A DNA stretch of 64,000 nt. Origin: Perca fluviatilis (lineage: Eukaryota; Chordata; Actinopteri; Perciformes; Percidae). The stretch is taken from assembly GCF_010015445.1 (NCBI RefSeq), contig NC_053120.1:12872597-12936596 (forward strand), in the 5' to 3' direction. Positions 35,871 to 49,183 of this stretch are shown here, in pieces. Position numbers and translations under genes: made by a program. Under the pieces are notes generated by a model that saw only the letters and a list, made by a program, of their open reading frames with translations, made no database searches and was not told the DNA's origin. The first letter of the stretch is position 1. Every line of letters starts with the position of its first letter.

Positions 35871-36396
35871 TGTAGGGGTACTGCCAGGTCCCAACGGGCT
35901 TGGTTCAGGTATTCATCCTCTAATACACAAGTCTGTGTTCTATCATAATCGTGTTGCTGAAAGTTAATTAGTTGAATTAAATGGAAATTATTTTGATAAT
36001 TATTATAGTTATAGTTATTCATTCTTAAAGCAGTAATGCCAAATACTCAGCAGTTCGAGTTTTTTTCATATGTAAGGATTTGCTTCATTTATCCATTTTA
36101 AATCATCAGAAACTAAATGTCTTTGGGTAAAAAAGTTGGTAAGACAATATAAGGAAGGTCCCCTCAGCTCTGAGAAAGTGTGATGCCCATTTTTGTCACT
36201 ATTCTTTTCAAGATTTATACACTTGGCAGTTAATTGATTGAGAAAATAACCATGTAACATAATTGGTACTTGAATGTAGATCCTGACCACATAACTCTCA
36301 ATTCACAAAGGCAAGTTTTGACTCCCACTTCCCACAATTCATTCATAATAAAATTCTTCTCTGCTTGCTCTCTCTTCATTCTCCATTTTCTTTCTG

Positions 36397-36667
36397 TAGA
36401 CATGCAACTAATGGTTGTTATTATTGATTAATCACAGGTTACACTTGTCCATTTAGTCTTTTAAATGTCCAAATTTTTTTTAAATATGACATGACATTTT
36501 GCCATAAATCCATATTCAGTTTATGATGACATAAAAACAGAGAAAAGTAGCTAATCCTCGACGCAAATATTTGGCATATTAGTGTCATAAATAAGTTTTT
36601 ATGATTAATCGAAACAGTTGATTCATTTTCCGTCTGCCGATTAATCAGCTGATTCTTTCAGCACTCC
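36397..36667. mobile_element. hAT-type MITE, diverged (GGGCTGCAAC family)
   Basis: The left end TAGACATGCAACTAATGG and the right end attaatcagctgattctttc + agcactcc are degenerate forms of the termini seen at 51751-52068, and gattaatcgaaacagttgat lies inside. No clear target duplication. Confidence 0.55.
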
Positions 36668-36892
36668 TTTTCTTTGTATTGAACTGAGCCCTGTGCACCA
36701 AACGTCCAGGTCTTCAGTGAAAGTAGCTACCTCGTTCCTCTTAAGGAGGAGAACTAATTAACTGGCTGTGTTTAATCAGCTCGTTCCCACATTTTTAATG
36801 ATTCCCCCTCTATTGCCTCTCTCGCTCTTTATCTCCCATTCTCTGTCACCCCCTCTGCCTTGTCTTTTTTCGCACAGCCTAACACACTATCT

Positions 36893-37022
<130 letters not shown>

Positions 37023-38243
37023 GCGATAACAAATGCACTCAATGAGCGAGAGAAAAGGATCTTTATTGGTGATCCAGGCTTTATGGGTTTTTTTTCCCTC
37101 CAGATTCCTGCCAGTGTTACTTAGTTAGCTCCAACAGGGCTGACCTGGCTGTGTGAGCCAAGCGACCCCAGGCCACCCCTTAGCAAGTCAGTCCCTTCAC
37201 TCGCCACAATGGGCAAGACTCAAAAATGAACTCTCCTTGAAAGAGAGAAAAAGGGGAAAGGAAAGGGGGGCGGGGGCTTGTGGTGAAGGCAAGGGGGCAG
37301 TGAGCAAAATACCCGACTTCGAGGGCAAGGAGAGTAGAGGGACCAGTTCCCTCCCCCCAAACATGCATTTGTAAGGCCCCCCCATCCCCCTCATGGTGCA
37401 CACCCACTCCTGCAGGAGAGGCTTTGCATTCTCGATGAGGAGAGAGTTGGAGCTCCTACTGTGGAGAAGCAGATCAAACTGTTTTTTATGCCCCCTTTTC
37501 TCTTTTTCTCTCTCTGTTTGTGCCTCTCTCAGGGCTCTGCGTTGCATACATAAACTGGTGGTAACCCGAACTTCACAGTTGTTGAGAAACGCTGTTTCCG
37601 AAGTTGTCTCGAATTTCCGGCCACGTTTTTTAGGCCCGTGTGCAGTTTTTTTTGTATTTGGATAGGTGCAGATCTGACTGAATATGTAATAGTAGGCTTT
37701 GGGTGAAGACTGGAAGAGATTGTGTGCGGCAGTGGCTGCCAAGAAATAGCAGGTCGCTCACATTGTGGAGTCTCGTACAGACGTACACAAACCACCCACT
37801 GTCGCTGCAGTTTGAATCTTTGTCTCTGATGGTGAGGAATTACATGACGCCTCTCTGACTCGAGGGTCACGGGGTTGTGGAGGTCAGCTCAGTTGGTCTA
37901 ACTTCTCTCCTCACGGCCATTCATACAAAAATAATGACATCAGCCTGTTTAAATGTGCAGTCTGTAATGAATAACACAAAATATCCAGCCACTGTTCTGT
38001 CACTTCAATGGCTGCTGAGATTTAAAGTTTTGCTCCTGATGCTTTGTAGTAGTTTTTACTTTTCGTGCATTAGTTTTTCCAAAACGGGTCAAACATTGGT
38101 ACACCAAATTAAAGGCAGAGTCGGTGTATTTGTTTGTTGCAGCCTGTGATGTTGCTAACATTAGTCATAAAAGCTAGAAAGTGCAGGTTAGCTTCAACCA
38201 TTTTTATTAAGAACATTCATTCGTTTTTGGGTTAAACACTTAA

Positions 38244-38500
38244 AGCGCCCATATTATGCTTATTTTCAGGTTCATAATTGTATTTTAAGGTTGTACCAGA
38301 ATAGGTTTACATGGTTTAATTTTCAAAAAACACCATATTTTTGTTGTAGGCTACTGCACAGCTCTCTCTCACTGCTGCAGATACTCCTTGCTAATGGGTA
38401 CATTACTGCCTTTTTTGGAAGAAAGTAAAAAGAAAATATGGATGAAGAGCTGAAGGGAATTGTTAACATTTTGGGAATCCCTGTTGACAGTTGGGGTCTT
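38244..38500 (+). repeat. TTAA-associated teleost repeat, 3'-truncated (copy 1)
   Basis: After TTAA (38240-38243) the element begins AGCGCCCATATTATGCTTAT and continues ggttgtaccagaataggttt, acatggtttaattttcaaaa and actgcacagctctctctcac. The same series occurs at 63085. The inverse end (gcataatatgggc) is absent, so the copy is truncated. The right edge is approximate. Confidence 0.6.
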
Positions 38501-38967
38501 TTTAAACACCTGAATTTCCGGACCAAGGTTCATGTTTTTGTTACATTTGGATACATATGATTCGGTTAGTTCTGGTTTCACACTTCAGTTATGCTAGCGC
38601 ACTAAAGCACTATACATGACGTAATTATGTCCTGTCGTCATGCGTGAGCCACATCTCCCGATACTTGTAATTAATTGGTTTGTAGACTCTCATATCCTGT
38701 CTCTGGTGTCGGGATTGTTTGGGACTCCTTCTCTCCCTGTGCTAACCGCGCCTCTTTTTGTTTTGTTGCGTTGTTAAGAAGCAAGCCACGGGAACTTTAC
38801 TTGGGTTTTGAGGAGCTACAACATTTAGTCAGTGACAAACTGAAACCTACACTGTATATTTACTACCACTTAACAAGTAAGCTACTGATGTATTCTCTGT
38901 TCTGACTGGCCGACAGCTGTCTGCTCTGAGCGCATTCACCGTCACTCTCTCTCACGTACACACTTAT

Positions 38968-39260
38968 GGCGTTTTTCCATTACATGGTACCTGCTCGACT
39001 CAGTTTGACTCTACTCGCCTTTTTTGGTTTTCCATTATGAAAAAAAGTCCCCGGTACCTGCCAACAGGTACTCTCTTTTTAGTATCCCCTCCGTCAAGGT
39101 TCCAAGCGAGCTGAGCTGATACCAAAAGGTGACGTGAAAACCTTCAGACTACTGATTGGTCAGAGAGAATTGTCACTAATCACTGCGTCATCATTGCTAG
39201 CGACAGACGGGGGTGTCCTGAACAAACCCGCCATTTTTAAATAGTTTAGCCAGCTGTGAA
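38968..39260. repeat. Possible hAT-type MITE (ggcgtttttccattacatgg)
   Basis: Starts ggcgtttttccattacatgg + tacctgctcgactca, then ttggttttccattatg and ccccggtacctgccaacagg. I recall this as a common teleost repeat. Only the left terminus is recognisable. Confidence 0.45.
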
Positions 39261-39370
39261 CATCATAAGCTCTGAGCTATTCTTTAAAGGATCTTCCCCG
39301 GTCTTAGAACACAACGATAGTCTGCCAGAACTTCCTGTATTTAGTGAGAAGTCTGAACCATCCAAAAAAT

Positions 39371-39553
39371 GCCTTCACACTAGAAACCAACCAGACCATG
39401 GTTCAGTTTGATCCGGACCGAGACAACCTCCTTTGGTCAGACCAAATTTTGGCTGTTTGGTCTGGGGGAGGTTTCACACCTGCAATTTTGGTGCGGAACA
39501 AACTGAAAACTCTGAAAGTCCGGACCAAACAAAGTACAGTAGGTGTGAAAGGC
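39371..39553. mobile_element. Short MITE-like sequence
   Basis: GCCTTCACAC at 39371 and its inverse GTGTGAAAGGC at 39543-39553 bound a sequence rich in gaccaaa/tttggtc motifs (ggtcagaccaaattttggct). No target duplication is evident. Confidence 0.4.
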
Positions 39554-39609
39554 CCCTTAGATGAGAAGATGGGTACCACCAAGTACGGAGCTGAAGCTGG
39601 GAGGTGATT

Positions 39610-39665
39610 ATAGCTTAGCTTAGCATAGAGACTGGAAGCGGGGGGAAACAGCTAGCCCTAGCTTT
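39610..39665. repeat. Fragment of the CACCTCTAAAGCTCA repeat family
   Basis: tagcttagcttagcatagag followed by gactggaagcggggggaaac and agctagccctagctttgc corresponds to the middle of the family at 9095-9880. Confidence 0.5.
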
Positions 39666-40979
39666 GCAAGTTTGGTTTTTGTGGTTCAAATCCTCTCGTA
39701 CTGAAATAATTGCATGATATAATATTAGGTAGATTAATAGTAGAAAGCCACCGTCCTTTCTCTGTTTCTTTTGGTTTTCCGTCGTGCCTTGAGGTTTTGG
39801 CAGTCTGCGCCTCTGCACAATTTCTCCTTTGTCTGTCTTCTCCATCTTCATCCTCTCATCTTCTCAGCTCCCCATTCCTATCGGTGTAATTGTGTCTGCC
39901 GGTGGTGGTATGTGAAACTGTCCTGTGCCTTTTTGTCTTCCGCTGGTTCGCCGGCTTTGAAGATAAGTCAGGAAGTGACCCGGGCTAATGAGTTGAACTT
40001 TGAACTTTCTGCCTCTTTGTGTCTACGTAAGACGAGGCTGGTTCCGAAGATGAAAAGAGATGCAGCGTTTTCTTTTTCTCGCAGATAAAATAGCAAGGAA
40101 GAAAATGTGATACAGCTTGCTAATTAGGAGGCAGGGAGGAGTGTCAGGGTGTTTGAGTGTGAGATGAAAAATGGGTAGACTGCTTCAGACACCTTCAATG
40201 TTCCAAACACATGTAAACACCCAAAGGCACACTGTTACACTACCTCTATCTCTACCTACACACACATATTTCACATAAACACAGACTGCTATAAAGCTTT
40301 ATGTACGGAGCGGCTGCAGCTGTGTTTAGCTCTCTGTGTCTCTGAGCTCAGTTATGTTTCTGCCAAACGAATGGCTAATTTAATCTGGACTGACTCACAA
40401 GCAATGGAAGACGAGCATTAGGGGAGCCAAACGGGCTTCAGTGTTTTCACACATTTTCTCCTGCTGGCATGTCAACACGTCAATCACCAAAGAATAAAGA
40501 TCATTTTTCTGGCTATAATGAAGAAAGTGTAGATTTTTTTTTTTTCAATCTTAGTTTATTCATATTTCTGATATGATTTTGACATACTTATTTCAATGCA
40601 GAGAAACAACAAACTTGCCAAGTAGAAAAGAGAAGTTTTCAGCTCAGTGCCTAAATGATAACAGCCTCACGCTAGATCCCAGACTCATAAAAAAACATTG
40701 CTCTTGTTGCGTGGGGACCATCTTGAAATCATCTTGCAGCACATCTTGGCCTCGCTTTTCTCATTTTTGTTTTTTCGCTCTGGCTGTCTCAATCTGTGTG
40801 TGCAGGTTATCTTTGTTGGTTGGATTTCACACTGCTACGTTACAAAAAGCAATTGGTTGGTCTTTCTCTTAAACCAGTTAACAATTATTGGTGTACTCTG
40901 AAAAGGTGGAAATTGTGTTTTTATGTTTTTTGGCAGCAGCATTTGTTTCATCCTTTGGCTCCCTTCCAAAAGAAACCCC

Positions 40980-41149
<170 letters not shown>

Positions 41150-41974
41150 TACTGAAATCAGCACTGGTGTTCCAGCTGAGAGGTCTAATGTCCAGCCAGT
41201 GGTATAGCAAGCAGGTCCGTTTCACTACTTGAGCATTCATTTGTGTCTTTCTCCAGCAGAAGCCCAGTTAACTCTTTCTACAAGAAACCATGGTCTTATC
41301 TGGTCCTCTCTATCCTTCCAAACTTCCATCTCCCAGACTTTTGTTTTCTTTCCAGAAGGCCTGCTCACTGCCAGGTTTGGCTGCCTGGTGCCATGCCAGC
41401 TTTTTTCAGTCTGTCTAGCCCTGGTCTTAGTGCCGTCAGCCAGCTGGGGTTTCTGCTGGCATCTCTCGGTAGCTGAACAAGAGACAAACCCTGTCCCTTT
41501 CTCTACATTTTAAGGAACTTGCTTATTTATATGTGAATAAATGTTAGAGTGAATAATTCCCAAAAATTGGATCGTGGCACTTGTTCAGTGAAGTTCCACA
41601 TTTACTTATAGACCTTTTCCCACCTCAAATCTTATTAAGATTTACGAGTTAAGAGTCAATGCTGACGTCCCCTGTTTACATTATTAGCTACTAATTAAAA
41701 ACAATTTCATGCTTGGTATATCATGGAAGATGTCACTTATGTTCGATAATCCCAACATCTGTGCAGTTTGGAACACTTTTCCACACTTGCTAGCACCACA
41801 CACATACAAATGTTATGTATTTGAGTTTGGTCTTGAGTTTATTTCTGGAACATGTTTCTGCAGTATTGTCTCTGACTCCTTAACACGATTACAGGAATCA
41901 ATTTGGTGTGAAGCTACAAATGTGAAAGACCCATAAGCACACCAAACATTAACCACTTGATGAATAGCTACTAA

Positions 41975-42801
41975 GGCCCGGTTTACATGACAACGCTCGC
42001 AGGTGAAAACGACAAAATATTTGCTCAGATGTGCCTTTTCGTTTAGACGGCGACAGCGTTTTTGGGGCTTAAAAATGCAAAAAAGTGAAACCACCCTGCA
42101 GAGTGGAAATCTTAAAAACGCTCCACTGTCGCGTTCCCGTCTAAAGGGTAAAAACGCAAAAGTCTGCTCACGGTGGCACCCCATATTTTGTTACATAAAT
42201 CAAAATATAGAGTGATTACTCGCCCATGGCCACTCCGCCGTTGGGTATCCTCAGTCTGCCTATACTTGGCCGGATGGCTTTCAGCTTTGATATCTGACTT
42301 TTACAGATAGCGTCTTTCTGCTGTGGATATGACGTCCCTCCAGGTACACGATACTGCTAAAGAAATTCGATCCATATGTCTATATATTTTGACTGGCAGG
42401 ACTCCCAGTCCACGCCCTGTTGTGCCTTTGTGGCTTTGTAATCTAAGGTTGTTTGGAGCAATAGCTCCACCTCCTTGTCTGTCCAGACAAAATTGTCAGC
42501 TTTTGTTGTTCGCTTCGCCATGTTTTGGTTTCACGCTACTAGGGAGAGGAGAGGGAGAGAGGAGGAGAGGGAGAGAAGTAGAAGGAAGGTTCTACGCAGG
42601 CGCGCGGACTTGGTGGTGTTGTGTGGCAGTGCTTCACACTACCACCTAGCCGCCTGGTGTGCACACGCCATCGAATTTCACACACTTTTGAGTCACCATA
42701 TGCACGCAGACTTTCCCCCCCAAAACGCTTGTCTAAACGCGGAATAAAAAGTGAGAACGCAACGCCACTTCTCTTCAGATCGTTTCCATCTAAACATAGC
42801 C
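41975..42801 (-). mobile_element. PIF/Harbinger-derived element with Myb/SANT-like remnant
   Basis: Ends GGCCCGGTTTACA and TCTAAACATAGCC are imperfect inverted repeats, flanked by TAA at 41972-41974 and 42802-42804. The 827-bp body is CpG-rich with reiterated aaaacgc/gcgtttt motifs near both ends. It carries on the minus strand a fragment of the Myb/SANT-like accessory protein of Harbinger elements. Harbinger elements make 3-bp TWA duplications, so terminal structure and content agree. Confidence 0.8.
42357..42521 (-). pseudogene. Harbinger Myb/SANT-like protein, N-terminal remnant
   Basis: A minus-strand frame starting at ATG 42521 reads 54 codons: MAKRTTKADN, FVWTDKEVELLL, a short helix, then GVDWESCQSKYIDIW and a stop at 42357-42359. 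The W-T-D-x-E-V-E-L-L-L start and VDWESCQSKY block are those of the Myb/SANT-like DNA-binding protein encoded next to the transposase in fish Harbinger elements, as I remember the family. It normally helps bring the transposase to the ends. Here it is cut short after the first helices, and no transposase is present. Confidence 0.7.
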
Positions 42802-43061
42802 TAAAACTAAAACAGTGTCAAAATAGGACTCACAGCATCTAGGTTTGTGAAAATGTCAGCATAAAGGTACAACGATGTTTCGATATGGAACTAAATCCTT
42901 CAAGTGAAACATGCAGCAGCCGTTAACCTGCTCTGTTTTGGTGCAGTTTATGATCGTGTGAATAAGCCAGACCGCTTACCTTTTTCTGGAAACGTTAATC
43001 CGTCAGTGTTATTTGGTCTATGTGTGAAAGGGCTCTTAGACTGATACTGAGCTCTGTGGGA

Positions 43062-43204
<143 letters not shown>

Positions 43205-43773
43205 AGTGAGTTTACATTCTTTTGCTTGCGTGTGTGATAGGGTTGATATGACGACATACTGAATATCATGAGACAATAGAAATTTCTCAACTGGCAGCGA
43301 TTTTGCTGTAGCATTTATATCAGGGAAGCTACCCATCCCTTGTTGACTAAGGCCGTTGCAGGCCATGTAGCAAATTAAAAATCAGGACTCCTTTATGGTA
43401 TTATGGAAATTTGTGATGAAGTGCTTTAATTCATCTGGTATTTTATTCACTGGATTAGCCACCAGAAGAGTAATTCTGATTGTATCAATAAATGGTTTCT
43501 TAGCGTCAATGCAAAGTGCCAAAGTTTTTTTGTTGTCATGCCGATCATGAATTCATATAAACCTGAACCAGAGTGCTGTGCAACATTTTAAAACAATGCC
43601 GTAAAAAAGTTAAAAAAAAACAAAAAAACTTTCACAATCAAATCTTTAGACCTTTTGTCGACAACAAAATATTTACGATAGAATACTGGAGAAATCAAAC
43701 AATAATAGTTTGCCTGCATATTGCCTTCTTTTCCAGACAATGTTAGCAAACTTAAACACATCAAAATAGAAAA

Positions 43774-44305
43774 CAGTGTTTCCTCTAGGATTTTTTTTTA
43801 GCAGTGGGGGCAGATCTGTCGGACCCCCCCCGCGCCCCGCCGGCAAATGTTTTACGTATTAAACAGAACTGACACTTCGCTGCAACACAAACAAATATAT
43901 TTATTCACCTCTATTCACACACAATGAGGCATATTTTCATTTCGTTTTGATTGAACTGTATTTTTGAGGAACTTTAGGTCTACAAAATTAATTTTACAAG
44001 AACTTCTTCATAGGGAAACCAAAACCCAAAGTTGGCTATAGTATGAAACCATTCATAATGAAACTAATTGCATATTTGCCTCAGTGGCAAAGTTGGCAGC
44101 CTTGCAGTGTGCATTTGTTTTTTCTTGGCTTTTGGAAAAATAACTCCAAGGCTCGGTTACACTAGAACGACCAGGACGGTCATTTTGAATAGTTTTGAAA
44201 TTTATATGTGTAATAACTTTGCTTAATAAAAAAAATACAATCCTGCTGGTACCTGACTTTTCCTAAAAGAGTCTGTATTTTCATTTAAAATAGTTTTTAT
44301 ATACT

Positions 44306-44342
<37 letters not shown>

Positions 44343-45317
44343 CACATACACACACAAAAGGCAAAGAAAATACAATCACTTTGGCCATACTGTCATATTG
44401 ACCGCTCAGATTTTCGCGGTTTTGTTTTTAATCTTTTGCGTGGTTGAAGATGCATCTTGGTTGCTTAGTAATAATCATAGCCTCTGTCAGAGAAACGTAA
44501 CTAGCGGTCTCGAGTAACAAATGTGGGCAATGCATCACCGATGGGCCGAAGGCACAGCCAGAGTCGGTAACGTAGGCTACGGCGTGGTTCTGAATCAGAA
44601 GAAAAGCACCGGGCGATCGCTCTGTGAAAGGCGCAGTAGGCCTACACGTAGACGGTAGCTGTCTACATGTTCATATAACTTTATACATGCTACAACTGGC
44701 TGGAATCATTGCACACAGCTGAGAGCGGAGTTTATGGAGGAAAGAAAGGGCAGCGGCGCACGGTCCGAGCTGCGCTGCGCACCGCAGCAGACACCAAATC
44801 GGAGGCAGTGCCTGCCAGGTTAGGTTAGGTTATAAATGTTCAAATAACATACTTTTAATTGTTATTTGGCTGTGAATTATGTTAAATGAATTTCCCCCAA
44901 TATGTTTCATGAATGTATGAAATAATCACGGTTTAGCCTACTACGCCATGATATCAAGGGCCACGTGGAATTTAGCTAGCAGGTGAAGGTGAAACTAAAA
45001 TGTGCGAGAACAATAGACTAATACAGGCTTAAATGAACTGACAATATAAGTTATACGACTTACAGTTGTCAAGAATGCACACATGCCATCTCAACCGGGT
45101 CCTCCGGACAGCCTGTCTCTTTTTTCTTTCTCCCTTTTCTCCGAGTGGCGCGCGTGCCCACTCACGTTGTGAAGCGCGTGTCTGCGCTATTCTCCGTCGA
45201 CGTGCTCTTTACAATCACTGCTGATAGACGGCTTTTTGTATATATTTCTGATACCGTGGCGGGAGAAATCTAACCGTGGCGGATCGCCACTTGCCAATAA
45301 ACATAGAGGAAACGCTG
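43774..45317. mobile_element. Probable non-autonomous hAT element, 1.5 kb
   Basis: The ends CAGTGTTTCCTCTAGGATTT and the near inverse ATAGAGGAAACGCTG define about 1544 bp. Both flanks contain gaaaa but a clean 8-bp duplication was not found. The right part is GC-rich (44560-45260) and includes taaccgtggcggatcgccac close to the end. A (TA)15 run lies at 44309-44338. No transposase frame is recognised. Confidence 0.65.
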
Positions 45318-45684
45318 GAAAACAAAGCATATCTTATGCTTATCATAGTTTGTACAAAACAAAAGAAAATAGGACTCGATAATGCTATTATTATAAAAAT
45401 ATATAAAAGTATATGCTGTCATATTACCCACCTTTAGAATGTGAATATATGAATATTGTTAGTGTTTAATAACGTCCCAGACCAGGAATTTTGATTGGCC
45501 GTTATAGCAGGGATGCCAAATGGAAGAGTCTGTTTTTTTTTTTGTTTTTTTTATTTTTTTTAGAGAGGCGCTGTCGTATGTCTCCTGCATATTTCAGAAC
45601 AGAAACGCTGCTCTCCCGCTCCTCGTATTCACCGCAGCAAAGCCACTCATCATTTACATTCCAGAAACTTGTGAATGTCCTTGG

Positions 45685-45687
<3 letters not shown>

Positions 45688-45732
<45 letters not shown>
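45688..45732. repeat. (TC)n microsatellite
   Basis: Uninterrupted 45-bp TC run. Confidence 0.95.
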
Positions 45733-45735
<3 letters not shown>

Positions 45736-45954
45736 GAAAGCGTCTGCACACAGCAATGATTGACTCATGAATCTGAATAAGAGAGGTTTCCGATGTTTAG
45801 AGAGCACGGGGAAGAAACCTGATGCATATTCAGCTGACATCCACCACAGGCCTGCCTGCTGCCTGAGAGCTCCGCTTGACATGTTTGTGAAACACAGACG
45901 CTGTGTGTGGTTTGCTTGAGTGTTAATGAATGTAAATTAGACATTTCTTTCTAT

Positions 45955-46280
45955 TAGGGCTGGGTATCGAACTTCGATACTTTTAAGGCACCGACCGAAT
46001 TGCCTCCATAGTATTGAGTATCGAAAGATGCCTTGTCATTCAATACCAAATTTCAATACCTAAGGCGTAAATGTAATCCGCGTCAGTGAGCTGAAAAACA
46101 TGCAGCATGCTTGTACCAAGATCTAATAATACTTGTGATTGGCTGTCCAACATTACACGCCTCCTCATTACATGCCATGTGTAATGGATTCTATAAAATT
46201 AGTATCGAAAAAATCGCTCAGCAACCGGTATCGAATTCCAGGGATCGGTATTGAAAGTTTTTGAACAATACCCAGCCCTA
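45955..46280. mobile_element. hAT-type MITE, 326 bp (GGGCTGGGTATCG family)
   Basis: Terminal repeats TAGGGCTGGGTATCGAA and (TTGAACAATACCCAGCCCTA) are flanked by a perfect 8-bp duplication, ctttctat, at 45947-45954 and 46281-46288. The interior is rich in tcgatac/gtatcga motifs. Non-coding. Confidence 0.9.
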
Positions 46281-47061
46281 CTTTCTATATATATTTTTTG
46301 CATAATGAGGTAGAGCTAGCTGTTGTTTCGTTAGCCAGCAATTCTAGAAAAATCAAGTATAGCAGCTGCATACATTTAGCACAGACTTTAGCTAGCTCAT
46401 CATCTCGTTGGCTGCTGGCTACGTGGGCAACATTACAGTATTACAGAAGAGGGAACCATTCCTTGAGACAGGATATTAACAGATATTTCCATTTACCCAT
46501 TAAATATATATTATCATATGTTTTATGATCTGCTGTTAATTTGTTTCTGCTGTATGTTTACGATGCAAACTCAACACCTCAGTTTTTACATTTGAAGCCT
46601 TTTTAAAAATCAGAAATTTAAAGACTCCTTGTGAAGTATAGTAGAATCAATCTGAGTAAATGAATGTGCAAACAAGAACAGAACTGTTAAAAAGAAAAGA
46701 GACCAATAACAACAAAGGGGGACGGCGATGATGATGATGAGAAATTGCTGTAAAAAGGTAGTTTATGCGCAACATAAATAAGAAAAGTCATACCTCTGCA
46801 ATTTGCAGATATAAGATATGCTCATCTCAGACAACTGGAAACACCTGGGTTGTGTAATGCCCTCTTAATAAAGGTTTGCAACTTTGCACCCTTGAGTATT
46901 AGTGTGTGCTGAAGAAATACTCAATTTCAAGTTGTGTGTGCCAATGTGGCAGCAATTTAGTTACCTTTTTTTCTGCATTAAGTCTGAGACTGACTAGTTG
47001 AACTGTATTCACTGTAGACGCACTGGGTTGTTGAACAGACGTCTGTCAGAAAGCACTGTTA

Positions 47062-47110
<49 letters not shown>
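47062..47110. repeat. (GCGT)12 microsatellite
   Basis: About twelve GCGT units. It is CpG-containing and so likely to be methylated and mutable. Confidence 0.95.
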
Positions 47111-47111
<1 letters not shown>

Positions 47112-48570
47112 ACGCAGTTGCAGGACATTGGCTATGTAGACAGGTTAGACGTGAACAGTTCTGTTGTTATTTGCCACTGGGTGCATGATCCATCTGTGTA
47201 AATGTCATTTCTACGTGAGTCTATATGAAGGTGCATTAATGTGCTTGTATATGTATTTCTGTAATTCAGCCAAGCATTGCCGATGTTTTTCCTTCCTCAC
47301 CACAGTTCCCAAGTTGCCTCCCTTGGCATCCTGAGTAGCCAACACAAATCCTGCATCCAGTTAATCATGTCATGTCATAAAGATTAATGCTGTGCTGTGT
47401 TACGCTATGGCATTACTCTACTCAGTAATAATATTTTATATTGGTAATAGGTCACAAGTGTATTTGGAAAATTTCTGTTACCAGGTCGTCATTTATGTGT
47501 TTGTAGTAGATACCTGTTGCCCTGATCATATGCAAAATTGTCCATAAAGTACCGTAACATAACACAGGACAATGACCATACGTCGGCCCGCATTTGACCT
47601 GCTGTTACTGGTTAAATCCAGGTTATTGGTGTGAGCACCAGGGTCAGCAAGACCAGGCTCCCTTAGTTTAGTTAAAAACCAGTATCATATGTAGCTTAAG
47701 CCTCTCTGCAGAGCGACCCTTGCCTCTATTAATCAGGGCGTGTAACTGCCCCAAGAATACATGAAGTAGAACAAAGCGCCCGGGCTATAGAGAGACCTTA
47801 TAACAGTGGCCAGACATGATCTCACATCGTGCTCAGAAACCCGAGAAGGAGACCACCCTGGGAAAAATGTTTTCCTCCCTGTCCTTTCTCTTCTTAATCT
47901 CTTTCCCCCATCTCTCCAATCTGTTCCTCTGTTAGTTAGTTTTTTCTGCGGCCCCCTCACATTCACCTGCCTGAGACATACACACATTATATTTGTTTAG
48001 GCAGTATCCTTATTTTTCTTTCTCTTCTTCCTCAGTACCTTTTGTATTCCTTCCTTAACATAGGTTTGATTCTCACCACCTTCCAATTTTAAGGATTAAA
48101 AAAAAGTGAATTATTGTAAGTGGAAATGATGGTTCAGAGAAGCAATTGAGTTAGTACAGCGCTGTTTTTATAGCACGTATTCGAAAACGCAGTGTCTTAT
48201 TTTCTTCTTATTATGGTGACTTTAGTGTGGCTTTTGTCTATTCTACATAAATCATGATGCTTGTTAACTGCAAGTAAAAGCCTTACAGATGAGTCCACAG
48301 CATAGGAATGTGAAGATAATCCAGCATAGTTTGTACAGACAGTGCAGGCGCCCCATCTGAACATCCCTTCACTTGGCTGAGAGAGCGGGGCTTATTTGGC
48401 AGGAAGCGTATATCAAAGTTTTGAATTTATTGGCCCTGTGTGACGAGCCCTTCTGCTTTGACTGTCTGTTTCTCTTTCTCTGCCTTTTTTTTTTTTTACC
48501 CCCGGTTTAGAGTTTATCATTCTGCTTTCTTTCAAACACTTTTTTTTATTTATCCTTTGGACATCTCTAA

Positions 48571-49183
48571 TGGTGTAGACACATATAGCCGACGGGTGAC
48601 CGTTGACAGAAAACCCCGTCGATATGATCAGTCGCGTCCCCGAGGTCCAAAAAACTGCCACAGAACGGACCAAAAAGACGAGAGGAGACGAGACGTAATA
48701 CATCTCTATAACAGCAGGCGGCGCTAATCTGTAATGTTGCCCAAGAAATGAAAACCGGCAGCTGATTGGAAGATCGCGTCACATGGGTTTGTTTTCTCCG
48801 GAAATTCAGAGCCAGACTGTCATGGCGGCCGTTCAGAATACGATCTCATATTGTACTAAAATAGTTCACTGAAACATGTTTCTGAGAACATTTTAAGCGA
48901 GAAATAGGCCATGCAGTTGCTGAATCTGTCTTCATTTCAGCTCAACAAAGGTCAGTTTAAAAGATCTTCATCAGATTTTGAGAGACTGTAGTCACCTCAT
49001 TGCGCTCGTCATTTCCGGGTGAGTCCCGACTTCCCTGCCGCAGACCGAACATGTCAGGTCGGCCAAAATGAACGCCGACAGCCCCCCAGACGGACGACGG
49101 CACGGGACACACCGAACAGATTTGAGTCACTGACCTCGCCAGACCGTCCCACGGCCGATAATCTGCCTGATGTGTCCCGGCCT
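48571..49183 (-). mobile_element. TWA-flanked MITE, PIF/Harbinger-like, copy 2 (inverted)
   Basis: Reverse-orientation copy of the family at 32346-32941. Its ends are TGGTGTAGACACA and TGTGTCCCGGCCT, flanked by TAA at 48568-48570 and 49184-49186. Shared internal blocks include the inverse of gactagagtctctcaaaatc and ggaaattcagagccagactg. It encodes no protein. Confidence 0.82.
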
